Numbered from the stretch's first letter, positions 10,514-21,427 are shown. The stretch: DNA of 64,000 nt from Ramlibacter terrae (GCA_013127575.1 CP053418.1:992001-1056000); one strand, 5' to 3'. Program-made: numbers and translations. Notes: generated from the sequence alone by a model not told the origin.

Positions 10514-11320
10514 GCGGCCAGTCGCGCCTGCTGCGCCATCGTGGCGACGCGCGCGCCGAGCTCGTGGTCCCAGTCGTGCAGGCGCACGATTTCGGCGCAG
10601 CCCTGCACGATGCCCGCCTGCAGCCGCTGGCGGCGCTCCATGGCGGCCTCGATGCTGGAAAGCGGCGTCAGCCCGGGATGCTCCGCCGCGGCCAGCAGCG
10701 GGCGCAGGGCATCCTGCAGTTCGTTGGCGGGCACCACCACGCGTTCCTGCAGCGTCGCGGTCAGCGCGACCCGGCCGCCGCTGCGCTCCTGCGAGAGGCG
10801 GTAGACGCGGCGGGACTCGATGCAGAACGCCTGCAGCTTGGCCAGCTTGTCCTGCAGCTCGGAAGCCGCCGGCGGCGACTCCAGCGTGCGGGCCGTCAGC
10901 AGCGCGGCGAGCTCCACCGACTGTTCGAGTTCTGGGCCGCGGCGCGGAATTTCTTCAGCAGTTCGGGCACGCTGGCGGCGTGCCGTTCATTGCCGGCGCC
11001 GACGGCCTGCAGGCACGACCACACGTTGGCGGCTTCGCTGCGCAGCCGGCTCGCCTGCAGGCTGAACGCGGCGCCGTTGGTCTGGGCCTTGCGGATGGCG
11101 AAGCTGCCGGTGCCTTCCACCTGCAGCAGCCGGAAGTCGAGGCCGTTCGCGCTGGCGTGCAGGGCATGCAGCGCTCCTCGAGCTGCACCTCCTCGACGAT
11201 GCCGGCCTGCAGCTTCAGGCGCGCCAGCAAGGCCTCGAGCCGCGGCACTGGGTGGCGATGCCGGCGGCAAGCAGTTCGTGGACGGCGCCACGTGCAGGGG
11301 GACTTCTTGAGGGCGACCAT
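10510..11320 (-). CDS. Hypothetical protein, about 268 aa, several frame breaks
   Basis: I do not recognise this family. Joining frames across breaks near 10925, 11168, 11248 and 11300 gives a continuous helical protein that starts MVALKKSP, contains a middle segment with FRLLQVEGTGSFAIRKAQT and ends in a Gln/Arg/Leu-rich helical region (ELQDKLAKLQAFCIESRR). No signal peptide or membrane helix is seen. The pattern (small helices, conserved Trp and Cys in AANVWSCLQ) resembles uncharacterised Burkholderiales proteins. Coding on this strand is supported because the stop fits exactly against the tatD-like gene and because alternative frames are low-complexity. Confidence 0.55.
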
Positions 11321-11445
11321 ACAGCCAGCCCAATGTAGAGCATCTGGTTACAAGATCGCCCGCGCGGCCGTGCATTCCGTCACGGACATGCGAAGCGGCG
11401 CGCAAAAGGTGGCGCCGATGGCACGCCGGGGATAATCCGCCGCCG

Positions 11446-12202
11446 ATGAAGAAAGCCCAAGCCCCGCTGCCCGAAGTCAATTTCTCCGACTACGGGGACA
11501 TCCGCTACCTGCACCGGGGACCGAGTGGGTGCAGGGCTCGATGCTGCTGGACCAGCCGTTCGAGATCCAGCTCGAATACGTGCAGCGGATGATGGCCGGC
11601 TCCTGTTCGTCGCGCCGGACTCCGTCACCAAGCGCCACGCGATGCAACTCGGGCTGGGCGCGGCGGCGCTCACCAAGTTCTGCCACCGCAAGCTGCGCAT
11701 GAAGACGACGGCGATCGAGCTGAACCCGCAGGTGGTGGCCGCGTGCCGCCTCTGGTTCAAGCTGCCGAAGGACGACGCGCGGCTGTCGGTGGTGCTCGGC
11801 GACGCGGCCGAAGTGGTGGCGCACGAACACTGGCGCGGCAGCATCGATGCGCTGCAGGTGGACCTGTACGACCATGAGGCGGCGGCGCCGGTGCTGGACA
11901 GCGAGGCGTTCTACCGCGACTGCCGCAGCCTGCTGACGGAAGACGGCTGCATGACGGTCAACCTGTTCGGCCGCTCTTCCAGCTATGAGCGCAGCCTGGG
12001 CCACATCCGCGCCGCCTTCGGGCCCGATGCGGTCTGGGCCTTCAAGCCCACGCGCGAAGGCAACACCGTGGTGCTGGGGCTGCGCGACGCCGCGGCCGGA
12101 TCGCCGGCGCGCGGCGTGCTCGCGGCGCGCGCCGACGTGATCGAATCCCGCTGGGGGCTGCCGGCGCGCAAATGGCTGCGTGTCTTCAAGCCCGCCGGAT
12201 GA
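11446..12202 (+). CDS. Spermidine synthase-like / SAM-dependent aminopropyl- or methyltransferase
   Basis: This protein of about 252 residues has the spermidine-synthase fold: an N-terminal LHxGTEWVQG-like strand, a nucleotide-binding loop at LGLGAAALTKF, the acidic AIELNPQVV, and a VDLYDHEAAAP segment where true spermidine synthases have the catalytic Asp motif. It lacks clear polyamine-binding residues, so it may be one of the many SpeE-like proteins of unknown substrate. Frames break near 11517 and 11600. The gene begins a plus-strand run; the GspE-type ATPase starts 13 bases after its stop. Confidence 0.72.
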
Positions 12203-12215
12203 GTAACATGCAAGC

Positions 12216-14001
12216 ATGAGAGCCATCGCCAAGCCCCAAGTCTCCGCGCGCACGCAGCCGCGCGGCCCGCTGCACTGGCAGCAGCTGGTGGAATGGCTCA
12301 GCGAAGACGGCGTGATCTCCGCCGAGGAGGCGCGCCGCACCATCGCCCGCTGCGCCCAGGCCGAAAGCGCGCAGCATCCGCTGGTGCGCGGCGGCGGTGG
12401 CGATGGCGCGCGCCTCCGACGGCAAGCCGCTCGACATCGAGATGCTCACGCAGTAGTACGGCCGGCCGCGCGGGCATGGACTACCTGCGCATCGATCCGC
12501 TGAAGGTCGACGTGGCGAAGGTCGCCGACACCATGAGCGCCGGCTATGCCGAACGGCACAAGGTGCTGCCGGTGCAGGTGACGCCCAGCGAGGTGGTGGT
12601 CGCCACCGCGGAGCCCTTCGTCGGCGACTGGATGGACGAGGTCGAGCGGCAGGCCAAGCGCAGCGTGCGCCGCGTCGTCGCCAACCCGGTCGACATCCAC
12701 CGCTACACCGCCGAATTCTTCGCGCTGGCGAAGTCGGTGCGGGCGGCGCAGAAGGCCGGCGGCAACACCGGCGCCAGCTTCGAGCAGCTGGTGGAGCTGG
12801 GCAAGAGCAACAAGCAGCTCGACGCCAACGACCGGGGCGTGGTGCAGGTGGTCGACTGGCTGTGGCAGTACGCCTTCGACCAGCGCGCCAGCGACATCCA
12901 CCGGAGCCGCGGCGCGAGCAGGGCGTGATCCGCTTCCGCATCGACGGCGTGCTGCACCCGGTCTACCAGATGCCGATCACGGTGCACAACGCGATGACCG
13001 CGCGCATCAAGCTGCTCGGCCGCATGGACGTCGTCGAGCGCCGGCGCCCGCAGGACGGCCGCATCAAGACCCGCAACCCGCGCGGCGACGAGGTCGAGAT
13101 GCGGCTGTCGACGCTGCCCACGGCCTTCGGCGAGAAGATGGTGATGCGGATCTTCGATCCCGACACCACCGTGAAGGACCTCGACGCGCTCGGCTTCGCG
13201 CCGCACGACGCGCAGCGCTGGGAAGGGCTGGTCAAGCGGCCGCACGGCATCGTGCTGGTGACCGGGCCCACCGGCTCGGGCAAGACGACCACGCTCTATT
13301 CGACGCTCAAGCGCATCGCCACCGAGGAAGTCAACGTGACCACGGTGGAAGACCCGATCGAAATGATCGAGCCGAGCTTCAACCAGACGCAGGTGCAGAC
13401 GCAGCTGGACTTCGGCTTCGCCGAGGGCCTGCGTTCGCTGATGCGGCAGGACCCGGACATCATCATGGTCGGCGAAATCCGCGACCTCGCGACGGCCGAG
13501 ATGGCGGTGCAGGCCGCGCTCACCGGCCACCTCGTGTTCTCCACGCTGCACACCAACGACGCGCCGTCGGCCATCAGCCGCCTGATGGAGCTGGGCGTGC
13601 CCGCCTACCTGATCAACGCGACCGTGATCGGCGTGCTGGCGCAGCGCCTGGTGCGCACGCTGTGCAAGCAGTGCCGCGAGCCCGACGGCGAGACGGCGCG
13701 CAGCGCGCTCGACGACGTGGTGAAGCCCCGGAAGATCACGGGCGCCTGGAAGCCCTACCGGCCGGTGGGCTGCGTCGACTGCCGGATGACCGGCTTCCTC
13801 GGCCGCATGGGCCTGTACGAGCTGCTGACCGTCAGCGAGGCGTTCAAGGAGAAGGTGACGCAGGAGCCCGGCATCAGCCAGCTGCGCCGGCAGGGCATCG
13901 CCGACGGCATGCGGCCCCTGCGGCTCGCCGGCGCCCTGCGCGTCGCCGAAGGCCTCACGACCATCGAGGAAGTGCTCAGCGCGACCCCGCCGCTCGAGTA
14001 G
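12216..14001 (+). CDS. GspE/PulE/PilB-family secretion ATPase (orphan)
   Basis: This protein of about 594 residues is a type II secretion/type IV pilus-type hexameric ATPase. An N-terminal MshEN-like domain (about 60-180) precedes the ATPase core, with Walker A GPTGSGKTTT, Asp box TTVEDPIE, Walker B MVGEIRDLATAEMA and His box HLVFSTLHTND. A four-cysteine zinc motif (CKQCRE...CVDCR) follows. Frames break near 12391, 12458 and 12902; all three are repaired by restoring CCTGG, for example DIHLEPRREQG. No pilC, pilD or gsp genes are adjacent, so the machine it serves is encoded elsewhere. Confidence 0.88.
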
Positions 14002-14151
14002 CTCTGCCGCAGGCCCGCGGCCTCATCGTTTTCCCTTAGCGCCCCTCTGTGGGGCTGGCCATCGCGCGCCTCCGTAGGTGGAACCCACATCTTCCCCTTA
14101 GGGGTTCTCCCCCAAAATCCGCCGGTTAAGCAATCCGTTACAGGAGACGAC

Positions 14152-14638
14152 ATGAAGATAAAGAGCCAGAAGGACTTCTTCGCGGGGCTCATGTTCCCGG
14201 TGGTCGGCATCGCGTTCGCGTGGGGCGCCACCAACTACACGATCGGCGAAGGCGCCCGGATGGGCCCGGGTTACTTCCCGCTGGTGCTGGGCTGCATCCT
14301 GGCCGCCATCGGCGTGTTCGTGACCTTCGAAGCGCTGGTGGTCGAGACCGAAGACGGCGAGAAGATCGGCAACTTCGCGTGGAAGCCGCTGTTCTTCATC
14401 ATCGCGTCCAACGTGATCTTCGGCATCATGATCGGCGGCATCCCGAAGCTCGGCATCCCGGCGATGGGCCTGATCGTCGGCATCTACGCGCTGACCTTCG
14501 TCGCCGCCCGGCCGGCGAGGAATTCAAGGCCAAGGAAGTGGCGATCCTCGCCACGGCCCCGCCATCCTGAGCTACTGCGCCTTCATCCTGCTGCTGAACC
14601 TGCAGTTCCCGGTGTGGCCCTCTTTCCTGACCCGCTGA
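14152..14638 (+). CDS. tctB: Tripartite tricarboxylate transporter small membrane subunit TctB
   Basis: TctB is the small, four-helix subunit of the TctABC secondary transporter for carboxylates. The start [15 protein letters not shown] and GPGYFPL in the first loop are characteristic. It has hydrophobic helices at about 12-27, 42-62, 80-100 and the C-terminus. Frames break near 14511 and 14563, each repaired by restoring a CCTGG (FVAALAGEEF, ATALAILSYC). A good ribosome-binding site (CAGGAGAC) precedes the ATG. tctA starts 10 bases downstream. The usual binding protein gene tctC is missing from this spot. Confidence 0.9.
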
Positions 14639-14648
14639 GGGATCGAAC

Positions 14649-16161
14649 ATGGACCTGATCACCAACCTCTCCATCGGCTTCGGCGTCGCCTTCACGCCGA
14701 TCAACCTGCTGTACTGCTTCATCGGCTGCCTGCTGGGCACGCTGATCGGCGTGCTGCCCGGCATCGGTCCGGTCGCGACCATCGCGATGCTGCTGCCCGC
14801 CACCTATGCGCTGCCGCCCGTGTCGGCGCTGATCATGCTGGCCGGCATCTACTACGGCTCGCAGTACGGCGGCTCCACCACCGCCATCTGGTCAACCTGC
14901 CGGGCGAGTCGTCCTCGGTAGTGACAGTGCTCGACGGCTACCAGATGGCAAGGCAGGGCCGCGCGGGCCCCGCGCTCGCCGCCGCCGGCATCGGCTCGTT
15001 CTTCGCCGGCTGCGTCGGCACTCTGATCCTGGCCGCCTTCGCTGCGCCGCTGACCGAAGTCGCGTTCAAGTTCGGCCCCGCCGAATACTTCTCGCTGATG
15101 GTGCTGGGCCTGATCGGCGCCGTGGTGCTGGCCTCCGGCTCGCTGGTCAAGGCCGTGGGCATGATCATCCCGGGCCTGCTGCTCGGCCTGGTGGGCACCG
15201 ACGTCAACTCCGGCGTGGCGCGCTTCTCGTTCGACATTCCCGAACTGACCGACGGCATCGGCTTCATCGTCATCGCCATGGGCGTGTTCGGTTACGGCGA
15301 GATCATCAGCAACCTCGGCAAGCACGAGGACGAGCGCGAGGTGTTCACGGCCGAGGTCAAGGGCCTGTTCCCGACCAAGGCGGACTTCAAGCACATGCTG
15401 CCGGCCATGCTGCGCGGCACGGCGCTCGGTTCGGCCCCGGGCATCCTGCCCGGCGGCGGTGCGCTGCTGTCGGCCTTCGCTGCCTACACGATCGAGAAGA
15501 AGATCAAGCTGAAGCCGGGCGAAGTGATGCTGGGCAAGGGCAACATCCGCGGCGTCGCGGCGCCCGAGTCGGCCAACAACGCCGGTTCGCAGACCTCCTT
15601 CATCCCGCTGCTGACGCTGGGCATCCCGCCCAACGCGGTGATGGCGCTGATGGTGGGCGCGATGACGATCCACAACATCCAGCCGGGCCCGCAGGTGATG
15701 ACCAGCAACCCGCAGCTGTTCTGGGGCCTGATCGCCTCGATGTGGCTCGGCAACGCGATGCTCGTGATCCTGAACCTGCCGCTGATCGGCATCTGGATCA
15801 AGCTGCTGACCATCCCCTACCGCTGGCTGTTCCCCGCCATCGTGCTGTTCTGCGCCATCGGCGTCTACTCCACGAACAACAACACGTGGGACATCTGGAT
15901 GGTGGCGATCTTCGGCGTGATCGGCTACACCTTCATCAAGCTCGGCTGCGAGCCCCGCCCCTGCTGCTCGGGCTGATCCTCGGCCCGATGATGGAAGAGA
16001 ACCTGCGGCGCGCGCTGCTGCTGTCGCGCGGCGACTGGAGCGTGCTCGTCACGCGTCCGCTGTCGGCGGGCCTGCTCGCCGCGGCGCTGCTGCTGGTGAT
16101 CATCGTGATGCTGCCGGCCGTGAAGAGCAAACGCGAAGTGGCGTTCCAGGAAGAGACCTGA
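14649..16161 (+). CDS. tctA: Tripartite tricarboxylate transporter permease TctA
   Basis: TctA is the 12-helix permease of the TctABC carboxylate transporter. Family motifs are clear: [25 protein letters not shown] followed by VNLPGE, then [25 protein letters not shown] and an [15 protein letters not shown] near the end. Its length of about 504 residues is normal. Frames break near 14889 (repaired as TTAILVNLPGE with CCTGG) and 15957. A strong intrinsic terminator follows. The periplasmic Bug receptor that would deliver substrate is not adjacent; a Bug gene lies almost 40 kb away. Confidence 0.93.
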
Positions 16162-16176
16162 CGCTTCCCGTCGCAT

Positions 16177-16207
16177 GAAAAAAGGCGCCCTGCGGGGCGC
16201 CTTTTTC
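16177..16207 (+). terminator. Rho-independent terminator after tctBA
   Basis: An A-tract, a stem GGCGCCC/GGGGCGCC with a short TGC loop, and a run of five T define a standard intrinsic terminator, 16 bases past the tctA stop. Confidence 0.9.
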
Positions 16208-16230
16208 GTTCCGGCAACAATCGCGCACCG

Positions 16231-17124
16231 ATGCCATCCCGCACCCCCGACTTCCTCCCCGGCCTCGCGCTCGCCGTCGCGGGCGCCATCGCCTTCAGCG
16301 GCAAGGCGATCATCGTCAAGCTGTCCTACCGGTACACCTCGGACCCGGTGACGCTGATCATGTACCGCATGCTGTTCGCGCTGCCCTTCTTCGCCGTGAT
16401 GGCGTGGTGGGCGAGCCGCGGCAAGCCGCCGCTGTCACGGCGCGAGTGGGCCGGCGTGGCGGGCCCGGGCTTCACCGGCTACTACCTCTCCAGCTTCCTC
16501 GACTTCATCGGCCTGCAGTACATCACGGCCTCGCTCGAACGGCTGCTGGTCTACCTCAATCCCACCATGGTGATGCTGCTCGGCTGGCTGCTGTACCGCA
16601 AGCCGTTCGGCCGGCTCCACATCGCCGGCATGGCCATCAGCTATGCCGGCGTGGCGCTGGTGTTCGGCCACGAGGCGAGCCTGGCGGGCGGCAACGTGGC
16701 GCTGGGGACGGCGCTGGTGCTGGCCAGCACCGTGAGCTATGCGGCCTACCTCGTCTACAGCGGCCATCTCGTGCAGCGGCTCGGCTCGCTGCGGCTGGTG
16801 GGCCTGGCGACGTCGGTGGCGTGCATCTGCTGCATCGTGCAGTTCCTGCTGTTGCGGCCGGTGGAGAGCGCGCTTGCCGTTCCGATGGAACTGGTCTGGC
16901 TCTCTCTGCTGAACGCTTCGCTGGGCACCGCGGTGCCGGTGCTGCTGGTGATGATGGCGGTGGAGCGCGTCGGCGCCGCGACCACGGCGCAGGCAGGCAT
17001 GGTGGGCCCGCTGTCCACCATCTTCCTCGGGATCTGGCTGCTGGGTGAGCCGTTCACGGCATGGATCGCGGCGGGCACGCTGCTCGTGCTCGCCGGGATC
17101 TTCGTCTTCACGCGTCAGCGCTGA
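16231..17124 (+). CDS. EamA/DMT-family transporter
   Basis: This intact protein of 297 residues has ten hydrophobic segments arranged as two EamA repeats, as in drug/metabolite exporters. The loop YRMLFALPFF and the second-repeat GEPFTAW are typical. It was likely acquired or maintained as a stand-alone gene: it starts just after the tct terminator and overlaps the convergent M48 peptidase stop by 10 bases. Substrate is unknown; amino-acid or metabolite export is the family expectation. Confidence 0.88.
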   Translation: MPSRTPDFLPGLALAVAGAIAFSGKAIIVKLSYRYTSDPVTLIMYRMLFALPFFAVMAWWASRGKPPLSRREWAGVAGPGFTGYYLSSFLDFIGLQYITASLERLLVYLNPTMVMLLGWLLYRKPFGRLHIAGMAISYAGVALVFGHEASLAGGNVALGTALVLASTVSYAAYLVYSGHLVQRLGSLRLVGLATSVACICCIVQFLLLRPVESALAVPMELVWLSLLNASLGTAVPVLLVMMAVERVGAATTAQAGMVGPLSTIFLGIWLLGEPFTAWIAAGTLLVLAGIFVFTRQR

Positions 17125-18040
17125 CGCAGGCGCTGCGCGACGCTGACGGAGGGCTTGCCGGATAGCGCGTCGAGGCGCTGGCCCATCGCGAGTTCGAGTT
17201 GCTCCAGCCGCTGCTGCGCCGGCGGGTGCGTGGCGAGCGTCAGCGTGAAGAGCTGGTTGTCGGGCGTGGCGGTGCGCAGTTGCTGCAGCACCGCGGGCAG
17301 GCCGTAGGGATCGAAGCCGGCGCGGGCCGCCAGCGCGACCCCGGTGCGGTCGGCGTCGAACTCGTCGGACTGGTCGAGGCCGCGCGCGTACAGGTCGCGG
17401 CCCAGCGCCAGCATCTGCGCGGAGATCGCGCCGCCCACGTTGTTGCGCAACTGCGATGCGAGCAGCTGCGTCGCCAGCCCCGCGCGCGCGCGGTTGCCCA
17501 GCGCCTTGAGGTGGTGCTTCGCCGTGACGTGCGTGATCTCGTGCGCGAGGATGCCGGCGAGCTCGGCTTCGTCGACGCGGTCCACCAGGCCCTTGGTGAC
17601 GAACACGTAGCCGCCGGGCGCGGCAAAGGCGTTGAAGCCGGGATCGTCCAGCACGCCGAAGGTCCGGCCATGCCCGGCCGCGGGGACTGCAGCGCGAGCC
17701 AGCGTCCCAGCCGGTTCACGTAGCGCTGCAGGGCGGCGTCCGGGTGCAGCGGCTTGCTGCCCGGGAGCACCGCGGCGAGCTGGCGGCCGATCTCGGCCTC
17801 GCGCGCCTCGTCGATGTTGTCGACGGAGTCGGACAGCATCTGCAGCAGGTCACTGCCGCCGGGCCCTTGCGCGGGTGCGGCCGGTGCGAGTTGCGGGGCC
17901 AGCGGGTTCGGGATGGAGCCCGCCCCGGGCAGCGAGCGCAGCAGCCCGCCGAAGCCGCCTTGCGCGCTCGCGGTGGCGGCGGTGGCGAGCAGCGCGGCCG
18001 CCAGCAGGCAGCGCAAGGGGGACGCAACGGTCGTCTTCAT
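17115..18040 (-). CDS. Periplasmic M48-family metallopeptidase
   Basis: A signal peptide (about 27 residues, ending ATASAQG) targets the protein to the periplasm. The zinc motif HEITH with downstream DEFDADR identifies an M48 peptidase of the BepA/LoiP type that deals with outer-membrane proteins. A linker rich in Gly/Pro precedes the domain. One frame break near 17675 is repaired as AWTFGVLDDPGFNAFA by restoring CCTGG. Length of about 308 residues is typical. Its ATG overlaps the stop of the SH3-domain gene (ATGA), so the two are translationally coupled and probably work together. Confidence 0.87.
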
Positions 18041-18644
18041 GGCGCCTCCGGATTCGTGCGGGCCCCGCCGGTGGCGGCTGCGGGACGTGCCGGCGCCGGC
18101 AGGGGATCGACCGCCACCGGGCGCAGCGCGGCGCCGGCGGCGAACGAGCGCGCTTCCGCTTCGCTCTGGCGCAGCGCCTCCATGCGAGCGACCGCGGCCG
18201 TGTCGGGCTGCGACCGCGCGAGGTCTTCGGCGCCCAGCCCGCGAATGCCGGCGGCCGTGGTCGCAGTCGGCTGCGGCCCGCCGCCGAACAGCCCGGTGAC
18301 GCCGCGCAAGGCATTGCCGACGCCGCTGCCGCCGCTCTCGGCGCGCGCGGTGGTGGAGGCCGGCGCCACGTCGAACAGGTGCAGCCACCCGGTGGTGCCG
18401 TCGGCCGCGCGGGCGCGCACCCGGGGCCCCGGCGCTCGGCGAGCCGCGTGACCGGCGCCTGCGCCGGCAGCGCCGCCAGGCTGCGCCCGGACTCCGCCGG
18501 CGTTTCGCGCAGCTCGGTGGCGCGGCGCGTCAGCGCGGCCTCCTGCGCGATGGCGGGCAGCGCCAGCGCCAGCCCCAGTGCGAACCGGGGCAGGCGAAGG
18601 CGGCGTGAAGACAAGGCGATGCGTATCATGCGCGGGTCATTCAT
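18037..18644 (-). CDS. Exported SH3-like domain protein
   Basis: After a signal peptide (to about residue 29, LPAIAQE) comes a bacterial SH3-like domain: TELRETPAES, LPAQAPVTRL and DGTTGWLHLFDV. The rest is an Ala/Gly-rich tail with GVGNALRGVTGLFGG. The frame break near 18427 lies inside the domain and is repaired as GPWVRARAADG by restoring CCTGG. Two Met codons five residues apart could start it; I list the first. It is coupled to the M48 peptidase. Such domains are thought to bind cell-wall or protein ligands; the ligand here is unknown. Its start is only 17 bases from the divergent SDR gene. Confidence 0.75.
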
Positions 18645-18661
18645 TGGAAGGCAGGCATTGT

Positions 18662-19457
18662 ATGAATCTCGGCATTGCGGGCAAATGGGCGCTGGTGTGC
18701 GGCGCCAGCAAGGGACTGGGCTGGGCTGCGCGCAGGCGCTGGCGCGTGAAGGCGCTCACGTGGTGATGGTCGCGCGCGGCGCCGAAGCGCTCGAAGCGGC
18801 GGCGGCCGCATTGCGGGCCGAGTCCGGCCTGCCGGCCGGCACGCAGGTGCAGGCCGTCGCCGCGGACATCACCACCGTCGAAGGCCGCGAGCGCGTGTTC
18901 GCCGTGCGCCGCGACTGGGACATCGTCGTCACCAACGCGGGCGGCCCGCCGCCCGGCGACTTCCGCGAGTGGGACCGCGACGCGTGGATCAAGGCGGTCG
19001 ACGCCAACATGCTGACGCCGATCGAGCTGATCAAGGCCACCGTCGACGGCATGGCGGCGCGCGGCTTCGGGCGCATCGTCAACATCACGTCGAGCGCGGT
19101 CAAGGCGCCGATCGACATCTGGGCCTGTCCAACGGCGCGCGCAGCGGCCTGACCGGCTTCGTCGCCGGCGTGGCGCGCACCGCCAAGCTGGCGGGCAAGA
19201 ACGTCACCATCAACAACCTGCTGCCCGGCGCTTTCGACACCGACCGCCTGCGCGGCACCATGGAAGGCGCCGTCAAGAAGACGGGGCAGAGCATGGAAGT
19301 CGTGCGCGAGAACCGCATCAAGACGATCCCGTCGGCGCGCTTCGGCAATGCCGACGAATTCGGCGCGACCTGTGCCTTCCTGTGCAGCGCGCACGCCGGC
19401 TACATCACCGGCCAGAACGTGCTGATCGACGGCGGCGCCTACCCCGGCACCTACTGA
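18662..19457 (+). CDS. SDR-family protein with altered catalytic motif
   Basis: This is a Rossmann-fold short-chain dehydrogenase/reductase of about 264 residues. The cofactor loop GASKGLG is present, with an NAGGPPPG motif. The serine of the catalytic triad lies in NITSSAVKAP, but where a YxxxK normally follows the sequence reads LSNGAR, so Tyr and Lys are both missing. The C-terminus (GQNVLIDGGAYPGTY) is standard. Frames break near 18720 and 19129, each repaired to restore CCTGG (GLGLGCAQAL, DILGLSNGAR); the missing YxxxK persists after repair. Probably an SDR of a known but poorly characterised non-canonical subfamily. Confidence 0.82.
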
Positions 19458-19461
19458 CGCC

Positions 19462-20363
19462 CTACCGGCGGGACGAAACCACGATCCCGCCGGCGATCAG
19501 CAGGAAGGCGACGCCGTGGTGCCACTGCGGCATCTCGCCGAGGAAGGCCGCGGAGAAGATCGCCGCGAAGGCCGGCGTGAGGTTGGAGAAGAAGCCCGCG
19601 ATGTTGGGCCCGACCCGCTGCACGCCGAGCCCCCAGCTGCGGTAGGCCGGGATGGCCGGCCCCACCGCGATGAACACCAGCGCCGCGGCCAGCGGCCAGC
19701 CCCACACGATGTGCGCGTCCGTCGCGCCCCATTCGGCCGCGGTGAACAGCCCGGACCACAGCAGCCCGGGCACCACCTGCGCCATCAGGAAGGCGGCCCA
19801 GTCGGCGCGGATCTCCGGCGGATCCTTCGGCTGCGACAGCAGCCAGCTGTACCAGCCCGGGCGGCGGTGGCGAACAGCATGTAGATGTCGCCCGGCACGA
19901 AGCTCACCTGCGCCAGCCGCTCGAGGTGACCGTGCGACAGCACCAGCAGCACGCCCACGATCGACAGCGCCGCGCCCACCAGCTGGCGGCGCGTGATGCG
20001 CTGGCCGAAGAACAGCGCGCCCAGCGCCAGCATGAACACCGGGATGCTGGAGCCGACCAGCGTCACGTTCATCGGCGTCGAAGTCTTCAGCGCCATGTAC
20101 TGCAGGGCGTTGTAGCAGCCGACGCCCAGCAGGCCCAGCAGGGCGTAGCGGCGCACCAGCAGCGGCCAGAACGGGCTGCGGGCGCGCAGCACGCCGTACG
20201 CCAGCGGCAGCAGCAGCACGAAGGCCAGCGTCCACCGCAGGAAGTTCAGCGTGATGGGCGGCACCAGCCCCGCCATCATCCGGCCGGTGACGGCGTTGCC
20301 GGCCCAGAGCAGCGGCGGGATGGTGAGGAGCAGGGCGGTGGAAAAGGTGAGGCGCTGGTTCAT
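19462..20363 (-). CDS. EamA/DMT-family transporter
   Basis: This second drug/metabolite-type exporter has ten membrane segments over about 300 residues (start MNQRLTFSTALLL, LLWAGNAVTGR in the first helix, GFFSNLTPAFAAIFS in the ninth). The frame break near 19862 is repaired as TAAWAWYSWLL by restoring two CCTGG sites. It is unrelated in detail to the first EamA gene in the window. It is convergent with the SDR gene and divergent from the quinone reductase. Confidence 0.87.
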
Positions 20364-20445
20364 CGGACCGGCGACTGTAGCCGAGCGCGATTCGTGGCAG
20401 GATGGCGGCCGTCCCCAGCGACCCCATCCCACAGGAGAACGAGAC

Positions 20446-21427
20446 ATGAGCAAGGCCATCCGCATCCGCCAGCACGGCGGCCCCGAAGAAATGGAACTGG
20501 TGGACGTGGAGGTCGGCGCGCCGGGCCCCGGCGAAATCCGCATCCGCCACCGCGCGGTGGGCCTGAACTTCATCGACGTGTACCAGCGCACCGGCCTCTA
20601 CCAGATGCCGATGCCGCTGACCCCGGGCATGGAAGGCGCGGGCGTGGTCGAAGCCGTCGGCGCCGGCGTGACGCACCTGAAGGAAGGCGACCGCGCGGCC
20701 TACGCGAGCCAGCCGCCCGGTTCGTACAGCGAGGTGCGCGTGCTGCCCGCCAAGTGCGTGTGCAAGCTGCCGGACGCGATCAGCTTCGACACCGGCGCGG
20801 CGATGATGCTCAAGGGGCTGACCGCGCAATACCTGCTCAAGCGCACGTTGCCGCAGGGCGGCCTCAACCCCGGCGACCACGTGCTGTTCCACGCCGCCGC
20901 CGGCGGCGTGGGCCTGATCGCCTGCCAGTGGGCCGGGCGATGGGGCTGCAGTTGATCGGCACGGCCGGCAGCGACGAGAAGTGCGCGCTCGCCAAGTCGC
21001 TCGGCGCCGCCCACGTCATCAACTACAACAAGGAAGACTTCGCGGCGCGCGTCAAGGAGATCACCGGCGGCAAGGGCGTGAAGGTGGTGTACGACTCGGT
21101 CGGCAAGGACACCGGGACAAGTCGCTCGACTGCCTGCAGCCGTTCGGCCTGATGGCCAGCTTCGGCAACGCCTCGGGCCCGGTGCCCCCGTTCGCGCCGG
21201 GCATCCCGGGCGCCAAGGGCTCGATCTACGTGACGCGGCAGACGCTGTTCACGCACATCGCCACGCGCGAGTCCACGCAGCAGATGGCCGACGACCTGTT
21301 CGAGGCCGTCACCAGCGGCAAGGTCGACATCCGCATCGAGCAGCGCTATGCGCTGGCCGACGTGGCGCAGGCCCACCGCGACCTCGAAGCGCGCAAGACC
21401 ACCGGCTGCACGATCCTCACGCTGTAA
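20446..21427 (+). CDS. NADPH:quinone oxidoreductase (MDR/zeta-crystallin family)
   Basis: This zinc-free medium-chain reductase of about 326 residues moves electrons from NADPH to quinones. It has the GroES-like N-terminal domain (GLNFIDVYQRTGLY), the NADPH loop AAAGGVGLIACQWA and the typical NYNKEDFAARVKE. Frames break near 20938 (repaired as WARAMGLQLIG, restoring CCAGG) and 21115 (repaired as KDTWDKSLDCL, restoring CCTGG). The start is supported by CAGGAGAAC seven bases upstream. It stands alone and is divergent from the EamA gene. Confidence 0.9.
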
